Source: Atopobiaceae bacterium UBA7016
GTDB lineage: Bacteria > Actinomycetota > Coriobacteriia > Coriobacteriales > Atopobiaceae
Direction: 5' to 3'
NCBI GenBank assembly: GCA_002449555.1
Contig: DJXA01000113.1
Location: forward strand, 750 to 8,065
Length of the DNA: 7,316 nucleotides
Below, one piece after another: positions 1 to 5,626 of this stretch. Each line of letters opens with the position of its first letter. Position 1 is the stretch's first letter. Made by a program: the position numbers and the translations under genes. The notes under the pieces were generated by a model. The model did not search any database, was not told the origin of the DNA, and saw only the letters and a list, made by a program, of their open reading frames with translations.

Positions 1-23
1 CCTGCGACCAGAGGAGAGCAACC

Positions 24-1925
24 ATGCCAGCCGATGCCACAACCCAGGACCTTCGCTACCTCCGCCTCCTCTCGCGTCAGTTTCCCACCATGCGCGAGAC
101 CTACACCGAGGTCATCAACCTTGAGGCAAAGCTCGACCTCCCCAAGAGCGCCGAGCACTTCATGAGCGACGTCCACGGCGAGTACCTGGCCTTCGAGCAC
201 ATCCTCAACAACTGCTCGGGCGTCATCCGCGAGCACATGGAGACGGTCTTCGGCGACGCAATGGACGACTTTGCCAAAGACGAACTCTGCACGCTCATCT
301 ACTACCCCAAGGAGCGGCTCGCCCAGCTGCGCAGGCGCCACCTCAACCTGCCCAACTGGTACTGGAAGACGCTCATGAACCTGGTCAGGCTCGCGCGGCA
401 CGTCTCGAGCCTCTACACGCGCGCCCACGTACGCGAGGCGCTGCCCGCCGACTACGCCTCCATCCTCGAGGAGCTCCTGCGCTCCACGGGTCCCGGCGAG
501 GTGAGCCGCCACGAGTACCACCAGCGCATCGTTGACTCCATCGTGGAAAACGGCGTCAGCGACGACTTCATCTGCGCGCTCTGCGTGCTCATCAAGCGCC
601 TGGCCGTCGAGCACCTGCACATGGTGGGCGACATCTATGACCGCGGCCCGCACGGCGACCGCATCATGGACCGCCTGATGGCGCACCACAACATCGACAT
701 CCAGTGGGGAAACCACGACATCGCCTGGATGGGCGCCGCCTGCGGATCTGAGGCCTGCATCGCGTCGGTAGTGCGCACGCAGATCCGCTACGGCACGCTC
801 GAGGTGGTGGAGAGTGCCTACGGCATCTCGCTGCGCGAGCTGGCGCTCTTTGCCGAGCGCACCTACCGCTCGGACGAAGCTATGACGCCTCTGGACAAGG
901 CCATCTCGGTCATCCTCTTCAAGGTGGAGGGGCAGCTCATCATGCGCCACCCCAACTACGGCATGGAGGACCGGCTCCTTCTGGGCAACCTTGACCTCGC
1001 CAAGGGCACCGTCCGCATCGACGGACGCGACTACGAGCTCTCTACCTGCGACTTCCCCACCATCGACCCCGAGCACCCCTACGAGCTGACGGGCGAGGAG
1101 CGCGCCGTCATGGACGGCCTCGTCGCGTCGTTTCGCGAGTCAACCCGCCTGCACGCCCACGTGGCGTTCCTTTACGAGAAGGGCTCCGTCTACCTAGTGC
1201 ACAACGGCAACCTGCTCTTCCACGGCTGCGTGCCTCTCGAGGACGACGGCAGCCTCACCACCGTCACGGCCGACGGCGTGGCACGCTCGGGCCGCGATTA
1301 CCTTGACTGGTGCGACCGCGTCGCGCGGCGCGCGTGGCACACCGGCGACCAGCGCTCGCTCGACTGGATGTGGTACCTCTGGTGCGGACGTCGCTCGCCC
1401 CTCTCGGGCCGCGTGACCAAGACCTTCGAACGCACCTTCGTACTTGACCAAAGCACGTGGGTCGAGACCGAGGACCCGTACTTCCGCCTCACCGAGGACG
1501 AGGCCGTCTGCGGCCGCATACTCGCCGAGTTTGGCCTGACGGGCGGGCATGCCCACATCATCAACGGCCACAAGCCCGTGCGACAGGCCAGCGGCGAGAG
1601 CCCCATCAAGGGCGGCGCCAAGAGGCTGGTGGTGGACGGCGGCTTCTGCGAGGCCTACCACAAGACCACAGGCATCGCGGGCTACACCCTCATCTCCACG
1701 GCCAAGGGCCTCTCGATCAAGGCGCATCGACCGTTTCTGTCCGTTGAGGCGGCGCTCGCGGCCAACGCGGACATCCTCTCCAACACCACGGTTATCGAGC
1801 GGCCCACGTACGAGCTGACGGTTGCCGACACCGACAAGGGTGTCGAGATTGCCGAGCAGATTCGCGACCTGAAGGCCCTCCTTGCCGCCTACCGAGCGGG
1901 CGAGCTTCCCGAACGTACGGTGTAG
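24..1925 (+). CDS. fbp: Class III fructose-1,6-bisphosphatase
   Basis: It hydrolyses fructose-1,6-bisphosphate to fructose-6-phosphate in the cytoplasm, a committed step of gluconeogenesis. The 633-residue protein is near the usual length of the FBPase class 3 family (about 640-670), so it looks complete. It carries the metallophosphatase signatures in order: SDVHGE (residues 48-53), VGDIYDRGP (201-209, with D203, D206 and R207), WGNHD (228-232), NGNLLFHG (394-401) and INGHKPV (513-519, with H516). These residues normally hold the two catalytic metals, usually Mn2+, and the phosphate. The start is supported by a purine-rich AGAGGAGAG ribosome site at 10-18. Characterised class III enzymes, such as the Bacillus one, are inhibited by AMP and activated by PEP; that is family knowledge and is not visible here. 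Its promoter lies outside the window. No convincing terminator follows; only a weak 5-bp stem (1938-1942 with 1962-1966) is seen. Confidence 0.97.
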   Translation: MPADATTQDLRYLRLLSRQFPTMRETYTEVINLEAKLDLPKSAEHFMSDVHGEYLAFEHILNNCSGVIREHMETVFGDAMDDFAKDELCTLIYYPKERLAQLRRRHLNLPNWYWKTLMNLVRLARHVSSLYTRAHVREALPADYASILEELLRSTGPGEVSRHEYHQRIVDSIVENGVSDDFICALCVLIKRLAVEHLHMVGDIYDRGPHGDRIMDRLMAHHNIDIQWGNHDIAWMGAACGSEACIASVVRTQIRYGTLEVVESAYGISLRELALFAERTYRSDEAMTPLDKAISVILFKVEGQLIMRHPNYGMEDRLLLGNLDLAKGTVRIDGRDYELSTCDFPTIDPEHPYELTGEERAVMDGLVASFRESTRLHAHVAFLYEKGSVYLVHNGNLLFHGCVPLEDDGSLTTVTADGVARSGRDYLDWCDRVARRAWHTGDQRSLDWMWYLWCGRRSPLSGRVTKTFERTFVLDQSTWVETEDPYFRLTEDEAVCGRILAEFGLTGGHAHIINGHKPVRQASGESPIKGGAKRLVVDGGFCEAYHKTTGIAGYTLISTAKGLSIKAHRPFLSVEAALAANADILSNTTVIERPTYELTVADTDKGVEIAEQIRDLKALLAAYRAGELPERTV

Positions 1926-2127
1926 GACCCGCGCCTTACGCGCCAACACACGCCATACCAGCGCGTTTATGCATACAAATGTTATACAGATTTGACATCA
2001 AGGCAGCTCGCGCGGCGAGTCTCATACCGCAGGCGGAGAAAATGTATGTATGTCACAACATTTCAACTTCAAACGCCTCTCAGTTCGCTAAAGTGTCTAA
2101 TGCGATAGCAATAACGGGAGGCAATCA
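1926..2127 (+). promoter_or_regulatory. AT-rich intergenic leader of the GntR gene
   Basis: This 202-bp gap holds no gene I can support. A hand count gives about 45% G+C for 1971-2127, well below the neighbouring genes. A perfect TTGACA (1992-1997) resembles a -35 box, but no good -10 box sits 16-18 bp downstream; CATACC at 2023-2028 is too far. The promoter is therefore unresolved. The gap also contains several ATACA/TGTAT words, which suit an operator region for a sugar-type GntR repressor. The regulator's ribosome site GGGAGG is at 2116-2121, seven bases or fewer from its ATG. Confidence 0.4.
1967..1989. promoter_or_regulatory. Candidate TreR-like operator
   Basis: TTATGCATACAA (1967-1978) matches 9 of 12 positions of the palindromic tre operator of Bacillus subtilis as I recall it, TTGTATATACAA, including an intact ATACAA half-site. 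A second similar word, TGTTATACAG (1980-1989), follows directly. Because the next gene encodes a TreR-like protein, autoregulation is the natural reading. This rests on a remembered consensus and one locus, so it is tentative. Confidence 0.3.
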
Positions 2128-2871
2128 ATGGTCCATATCGCATATGACCAAATCTATGTAGACCTTAAACGGCAAATTGAGAATGGCACTTATGCATATG
2201 AGGACTTGCTCCCCTCTCAATCACAGCTCGTCAAGCGCTATCAGTGCGCCCACAACACCGTACGCAAGGCCATAGCGAAGCTCGCCGGCGAGGGCTACTG
2301 CATGCCCATCCACGGCAAGGGCGTTCGCGTCATCTGGACTCCGGCCGAGGACCGCGACTCGTTTGCGCTCGGCGGCATCGAGACCTTTGAGGAGAGCGCC
2401 AAGCGAAACGGCGTTTCCGCGCGCACGCACGTCATGCTCTTCGAGTACATCGTCGCTGACGCCGACCTGGCCGCGAAGACGGGCTTTGACGAGGGCACCG
2501 AGGTGCTGCACGTTGAGCGCGTCCGCCTGCTGGATGATCGCCCGCTCATCCGCGACACGAGCTACTACCGTGCCTCCATGGTGCGCGGCCTGACGCCCGA
2601 GCACGCCGAGCGCTCCATCTACGCCTATGTGGAGAACGAGCTGGGGCTGCGCATCGCCACCAGCAAGCGCACCATCTGCATGGAGGTGGCCAGCGAGACC
2701 GACCGCCAGTGGCTCGACATCGAGGGCTGCACGTATCTCGCCAAGGTCATGCACAGCACCTACGACGGCGACGCCATCCTCTTCGAGTACGCCGAATCGC
2801 ACTATCACCCCGCGTATTTCCGCTTCCACGACACGGTCATCCGCGACAAAGAGCACCCCTATCAGAGCTAG
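2128..2871 (+). CDS. GntR-family regulator, HutC/UTRA type, TreR-like
   Basis: This is a DNA-binding repressor or activator of 247 residues, the usual length for the HutC subfamily. Residues about 5-70 form the GntR winged helix: the stretch LPSQSQLVKRYQC leads into the recognition-helix region NTVRKAIAKLAGEG, then the wing IHGKGVRVI. Residues about 85-237 form a UTRA effector-binding domain, which in this subfamily senses small sugars, sugar phosphates or amino-acid derivatives. The end of the domain (SIYAYVENELGL at 163-174, FEYAESHYH at 219-227, FRFHD at 231-235) resembles TreR, the repressor that senses trehalose-6-phosphate. I recognise this by eye; no alignment was run. No trehalose gene is visible, so the target is unknown. 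The start has GGGAGG at 2116-2121. The first 31 codons are much more AT-rich than the rest. The gene stands alone between fbp and slyD. Confidence 0.9.
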   Translation: MVHIAYDQIYVDLKRQIENGTYAYEDLLPSQSQLVKRYQCAHNTVRKAIAKLAGEGYCMPIHGKGVRVIWTPAEDRDSFALGGIETFEESAKRNGVSARTHVMLFEYIVADADLAAKTGFDEGTEVLHVERVRLLDDRPLIRDTSYYRASMVRGLTPEHAERSIYAYVENELGLRIATSKRTICMEVASETDRQWLDIEGCTYLAKVMHSTYDGDAILFEYAESHYHPAYFRFHDTVIRDKEHPYQS

Positions 2872-2873
2872 GC

Positions 2874-2903
2874 TTTCTCGGCCGCAATTGCGGGCGTTTC
2901 TCG
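2874..2903. repeat. 12-bp palindrome flanked by direct repeats
   Basis: CCGCAATTGCGG (2882-2893) is a perfect palindrome three bases past the first of two TTTCTCG copies (2874-2880 and 2897-2903). It begins 11 bases after the GntR stop and ends 15 bases before the putative slyD -35 box. It could be a short terminator stem (CCGC-AATT-GCGG, then GTTTCTC) or an operator for the downstream gene. The stem is too short to decide. Confidence 0.3.
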
Positions 2904-2907
2904 CAGC

Positions 2908-2938
2908 TTGTCTTGAAGGCGCGCACATCGGGTAGACT
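2908..2938 (+). promoter_or_regulatory. Putative promoter of the FKBP (slyD) gene
   Basis: TTGTCT (2908-2913) and TAGACT (2933-2938) are separated by 19 bp. TAGACT matches four of six bases of the -10 consensus and is a common form in high-GC Gram-positives. TTGAAG at 2913-2918 is an alternative -35, but its 14-bp spacing is too short. Transcription would begin about 40 bases before the ATG at 2986. Confidence 0.4.
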
Positions 2939-2985
2939 CTTCCCTTGTCACACCTGTCTTCCTACAAGAAACGAGAGGTACTGCA

Positions 2986-3588
2986 ATGAGCAACGAGGGC
3001 AAGAGCGTAGCCGTCCACTACGTCGGCACGCTGGACGACGGCACCAAGTTTGACTCTTCCCGCGACCGCAACGAGCCGCTGCGCTTCACCTGCATGGCTG
3101 GCCAGATGATTGCCGGCTTTGACGCCGCCGTGCGCGACATGGAGGTGGGCCAGACCGTCAACGTGCGCCTTGAGCCTGCCGAGGCCTATGGCGAGCGTCG
3201 CGACGACATGATTATCTCGGTGCCCATCGCCAACATGCCGGGCGCCGAGAACGCCCAGGTTGGCATGCGCGTGGTGCTGGGCGGCCCCATGGGCCAGCCG
3301 ATGCCCGCCACGGTCTACGCCATGGACGACACCACCATCACCTTCGACCTCAACCACGAGATGGCCGGCAAGGCCCTCAACTTCGAGATCGAGCTGCTCG
3401 AGGTCTCCGAGGACGAGGAGGGGCACCACTGCTGCCACGGTCGCGGCCACGGCGAAGGCGGCTGCTGCCACGGCGAAGGCCGTCATCATCACGAGGACGG
3501 CGAGTGCTGCCACGGTGAGGGTCACGGCGACGGCGAATGCTGCAAAGGTGAAGGCTGCGACGACGACAACTGCTGCTGCGAAGATTAG
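2986..3588 (+). CDS. slyD: FKBP-type peptidyl-prolyl isomerase, SlyD-like
   Basis: It catalyses prolyl cis-trans isomerisation and probably acts as a cytoplasmic folding chaperone; no signal peptide is seen. The 200-residue protein starts with an FKBP half-domain: HYVGTLDDGTKFDSS at 11-25, and GQMIAGFDAAVRDMEVGQ at 39-56. A SlyD-type insert-in-flap region follows at about 70-118 (AYGERRDDMIISVP is at its entry). The FKBP fold then closes with the strand LNFEIELLEV (131-140). Residues 141-200 form an acidic, Gly-rich tail with 12 Cys and 10 His. In E. coli SlyD a similar tail binds nickel and zinc and helps hydrogenase maturation. A metal role is likely here, but the metal cannot be read from the sequence. 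The start has GAGAGG at 2973-2978. The gene converges on pckA and ends just before a large inverted repeat. The symbol rests on domain architecture. Confidence 0.92.
   Translation: MSNEGKSVAVHYVGTLDDGTKFDSSRDRNEPLRFTCMAGQMIAGFDAAVRDMEVGQTVNVRLEPAEAYGERRDDMIISVPIANMPGAENAQVGMRVVLGGPMGQPMPATVYAMDDTTITFDLNHEMAGKALNFEIELLEVSEDEEGHHCCHGRGHGEGGCCHGEGRHHHEDGECCHGEGHGDGECCKGEGCDDDNCCCED
3430..3548 (+). repeat. Phased Cys/His repeat in the slyD tail
   Basis: The 11-base word TGCTGCCACGG occurs exactly at 3430-3440, 3463-3473 and 3505-3515. A variant, TGCTGCAAAGG, is at 3538-3548. Starts are 33, 42 and 33 bases apart, all multiples of three, so each copy encodes Cys-Cys-His/Lys-Gly in the same frame. 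The tail looks as if it grew by tandem duplication of an 11-codon unit, with one spacer enlarged by three codons carrying extra His. Confidence 0.8.
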
Positions 3589-3616
3589 CATCCCAACAAG
3601 AAAACGATTTCGGGCT

Positions 3617-3759
3617 CCCAAGATGGATAAGGGCCCCGGAAGGTTAGTTCCCCGCGAGTTCCGCAAGAAGGCCCCCAACGCGCCAGCGTTGGGGGCCTTC
3701 TGAGGACTGTCTGAGCGGGGGAACTAACCTTCCGGGGCCTCCCCTTATTAAATCTTGGG
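3617..3759. repeat. Long nested inverted repeat between slyD and pckA
   Basis: Three paired segments are nested around one centre. The outer arms CCCAAGAT (3617-3624) and ATCTTGGG (3752-3759) match perfectly over 8 bp. The middle arms at 3632-3653 and 3718-3739 match perfectly over 22 bp and contain GGAAGGTTAGTTCCCC. The inner arms at 3666-3681 and 3686-3701 match over 16 bp. Between these, the spacers are similar but carry short gaps. The outer right arm lies inside the last codons of pckA, so the slyD side appears to hold an inverted, degraded copy of the pckA 3' end. Confidence 0.85.
3666..3701. terminator. Bidirectional intrinsic terminator hairpin
   Basis: A perfect 16-bp stem (AGAAGGCCCCCAACGC and its complement) closes on the four-base loop GCCA. 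It lies between the convergent slyD and pckA stop codons, 78 bases past slyD and 47 bases past pckA. The T-rich end of each arm (CCTTCT) replaces a classical U-tract on either strand, so it can stop transcription in both directions. The flanking 22-bp arms could add to the structure. Confidence 0.8.
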
Positions 3760-5412
3760 GCCAGCAGCTCGGACCTCGGGAGCCATGTCGGGATACTTCT
3801 CCGCGGCATTGTCCACGAACATCTTCGCCACGCGGCGAGCGGTCGCGTCGTAGGCATCCTTGTCAGCCCACGTGTCACGCGGGTTGAGCACGCGGCGCGA
3901 GACGCCGTCAACGTGCTGGGGAACGTCCACGTTGAAGATGGGGTCGCGCACGAAGTCGCTGTCCTCAACGGAGCCGTTGAGCGCGGCGGTGACCATCTGA
4001 CGCGTGGAGGCAAGGTCCATGCGCTGGCCGATGCCGTAGGGGCCGCCCGTCCAACCGGTGTTGATGAGGTACACGCGCGTGCCGGAGCGCTCCATGCGGT
4101 CACCGAACATGTCGGCGTAGTGCAGGGGGTCAAGCGGCATGAACGGCTCGCCGAAGAGCGTGGAGAACGTGGGCTGCGGCTCGGTGATGCCACGCTCGGT
4201 GCCGGCGACCTTGCTGGTGAAGCCGCTCAGGAAGTGGTACATAGCGGCGTTCTTGTCCAGGCGGCTGATCGGAGGCAGCACGCCGAAGGCGTCGGCCGTC
4301 AGGAAGATGACCACGTTGGGGTAGCGGCCCTGGCCCATAACGGCGGCGTTGTCGATGTAGTCAACCGGATAGGCCACGCGGGTGTTCTCAGTCAGCGAGT
4401 CATCGAAGTAGTCCGGCCTGCGGTTGACGTGGTTGACCACCACGTTCTCGCAGATGGCGCCAAAGCGGATGGCGCCGTAGATCTGCGGCTCGGTGACCGG
4501 CGTAATCTTGATAGCCTTCGCGTAGCAGCCGCCCTCGAAGTTGAAGATGGAGTTCTGCGCCCAGCCGTGCTCGTCGTCGCCGATGAGGACGCGCTGCGTG
4601 TCGGCAGAAAGGGTGGTCTTACCGGTGCCGGACAGGCCGAAGAAGACAGCCGTCTCGCCGGTGACCGGGTCCATGTTGGCCGAGGAGTGCATAGGCAGGA
4701 CGTTCTCCTCCACGGGCATAACGTAGTTCATGACCGAGAAGACGGCCTTCTTGATCTCGCCGGAGTACGCGGTGCCAGCCACGATGATGCACTTGTCCTC
4801 GAAGTTGATGAGGACGGCAGCCTCGGAGTTGGTGCCGTGCTTCACGGGATCGAGCTTGAGATCGGGCGCGGCAAGGACGGTGTAGTCCTGCGGGAAGTAG
4901 CTGTCGCGCTGACGCTTGGACGGGCGCACCAGCAGCTGACGCGCGAAGAGCGCCTGGCTGGCGCGCTCGCACACGATCAGAAACTTGCGGCACCAGCGAC
5001 GGTCGGCGCCGGCGATGGCGCGCACGACGAAGAGGTCGCGCGTGCGCAGGTGGTCGGTCACGGCCTTCTTGACCAGCTCGTAGTTCTCGGGCGAGAACGG
5101 CTTGTTGACGCTGCCCCAGTGGATGTGGTCGTGCACGTCGGGCGTGTCAACGATGAAGCGGTCCTCCGGCGAGCGACCGGTGTACTTGCCGGTCTCGACG
5201 GAAAGGGCACCGGTGTCGGTCAGGACACCCTCATTGCGACGCAGCGCGCGCTCGATGAGGCCGGCGGGGGCCTCATCCATGATCACGGCACCACGGCAGC
5301 CGTTGATGCCGCCAATGGCGAGCAGGTCATGCACGGTGGCACCACGCTTACCCTCACCACGAGCCATAACGTTGTTCGTGATGGTATCGATACGCTCCTG
5401 AATATCGGGCAT
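3748..5412 (-). CDS. pckA: Phosphoenolpyruvate carboxykinase (ATP)
   Basis: It interconverts oxaloacetate plus ATP and PEP plus CO2 plus ADP in the cytoplasm. It supports gluconeogenesis, or in many anaerobes runs toward oxaloacetate to fix CO2 and make ATP. The 554 residues compare with 520-540 for the family. Seen motifs: TGRSPEDRF (78-86, substrate arginine R80), GEIKKAVFSVMNY (218-230, metal lysine region), LPMHSSANM (239-247, H242), the P-loop GLSGTGKT (259-266), LIGDDEHGW (276-284, metal aspartates), ENTRVAYP (342-349) and YLINTGWTGG (448-457). The P-loop and these motifs are of the ATP type, not the GTP type. I chose ATG 5412 because AAGGAGG (5418-5424) lies five bases before it; the upstream in-frame ATG at 5442 has no such site and would add only ten residues. 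It converges with slyD and shares a terminator region with it. The promoter is unresolved. Confidence 0.97.
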   Translation of the reverse strand: MPDIQERIDTITNNVMARGEGKRGATVHDLLAIGGINGCRGAVIMDEAPAGLIERALRRNEGVLTDTGALSVETGKYTGRSPEDRFIVDTPDVHDHIHWGSVNKPFSPENYELVKKAVTDHLRTRDLFVVRAIAGADRRWCRKFLIVCERASQALFARQLLVRPSKRQRDSYFPQDYTVLAAPDLKLDPVKHGTNSEAAVLINFEDKCIIVAGTAYSGEIKKAVFSVMNYVMPVEENVLPMHSSANMDPVTGETAVFFGLSGTGKTTLSADTQRVLIGDDEHGWAQNSIFNFEGGCYAKAIKITPVTEPQIYGAIRFGAICENVVVNHVNRRPDYFDDSLTENTRVAYPVDYIDNAAVMGQGRYPNVVIFLTADAFGVLPPISRLDKNAAMYHFLSGFTSKVAGTERGITEPQPTFSTLFGEPFMPLDPLHYADMFGDRMERSGTRVYLINTGWTGGPYGIGQRMDLASTRQMVTAALNGSVEDSDFVRDPIFNVDVPQHVDGVSRRVLNPRDTWADKDAYDATARRVAKMFVDNAAEKYPDMAPEVRAAGPKI

Positions 5413-5580
5413 AGGTTCCTCCTTACCCCGTTTAGCGGACATAGTGAGCCTGTCACCGCCGCTTGCTTGACACTATGAGCATATGCCATTAATTGCGGCT
5501 CCATAAAAGCCGTAACACTTTGGTTGGCATTGATGTAGTTTGTGGGGAAACCCCAGTTAGTTGACACTAACTTGTAGCGA
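5413..5580 (-). promoter_or_regulatory. pckA leader with palindromes and a 9-bp direct repeat
   Basis: No gene is seen here. AGTTAGT-TGAC-ACTAACT (5555-5572) is a perfect 7-bp-arm palindrome. It abuts TGGGG-AAA-CCCCA (5543-5555). The 9-mer TTGACACTA occurs at 5467-5475 and again at 5561-5569, inside the palindrome. GCATATGC (5479-5486) is a further perfect palindrome. On the minus strand TATGCT (5483-5478) is a possible -10, but no matching -35 is convincing. Together these look like regulator sites upstream of a gene that is usually carbon-controlled. Confidence 0.45.
5418..5424 (-). promoter_or_regulatory. Ribosome binding site that fixes the pckA start
   Basis: Read on the minus strand this is a consensus AAGGAGG, followed by five bases and then the ATG at 5412-5410. 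It falls inside the reading frame that would begin at 5442, which argues that the longer frame is not the real start. Confidence 0.85.
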
Positions 5581-5605
5581 GACTGAGGCCTCAGGCGCCT
5601 CAGTC
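5581..5605 (-). terminator. Hairpin downstream of the lipoprotein gene
   Basis: GACTGAGGC (5581-5589) and GCCTCAGTC (5597-5605) form a perfect 9-bp stem with a seven-base loop. It sits 21 bases past the lipoprotein stop on the minus strand. No U-tract follows on that strand, so termination may be weak and some read-through into the pckA leader is possible. Confidence 0.5.
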
Positions 5606-5626
5606 CCGTCGGTTGTGTACTGGCGC

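Noticed and set aside
1194..1949. 251-codon minus-strand frame inside fbp
   Set aside because: It is fully antisense to conserved FBPase motifs, has no ribosome site I can see and a low-complexity Ala/Val/Gly product.
1979..2161. 60-residue frame in the fbp-GntR gap
   Set aside because: There is no Shine-Dalgarno site before its ATG, it runs past the GntR start in another frame, and the product has no recognisable feature.
3430..3548. Spaced repeats considered as a CRISPR-like array
   Set aside because: The repeat unit is only 11 bases, spacing varies (33, 42, 33), and it is in-frame coding sequence of the SlyD tail.
2962..3678. 238-codon minus-strand frame opposite slyD with Ala/Val-rich stretches that look membrane-like
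   Set aside because: The hydrophobic runs are the complement of the Cys/His/Gly repeat codons of slyD. The slyD frame has the FKBP motifs and a good ribosome site.
5413..5442. Ten-residue N-terminal extension of PckA from the ATG at 5442
   Set aside because: The consensus AAGGAGG at 5418-5424 sits inside it, at ideal distance from the ATG at 5412.
5467..5472. TTGACA at 5467 and 5561 considered as plus-strand -35 boxes
   Set aside because: No suitable -10 follows on the plus strand, and no plus-strand gene starts before 6338.
3913..5478. 521-codon open frame on the plus strand opposite pckA
   Set aside because: It is antisense to a gene with every PEP carboxykinase motif. The product is a Val/Asp/Gly/His-rich string with no recognisable domain, typical of an open shadow frame in high-GC DNA.
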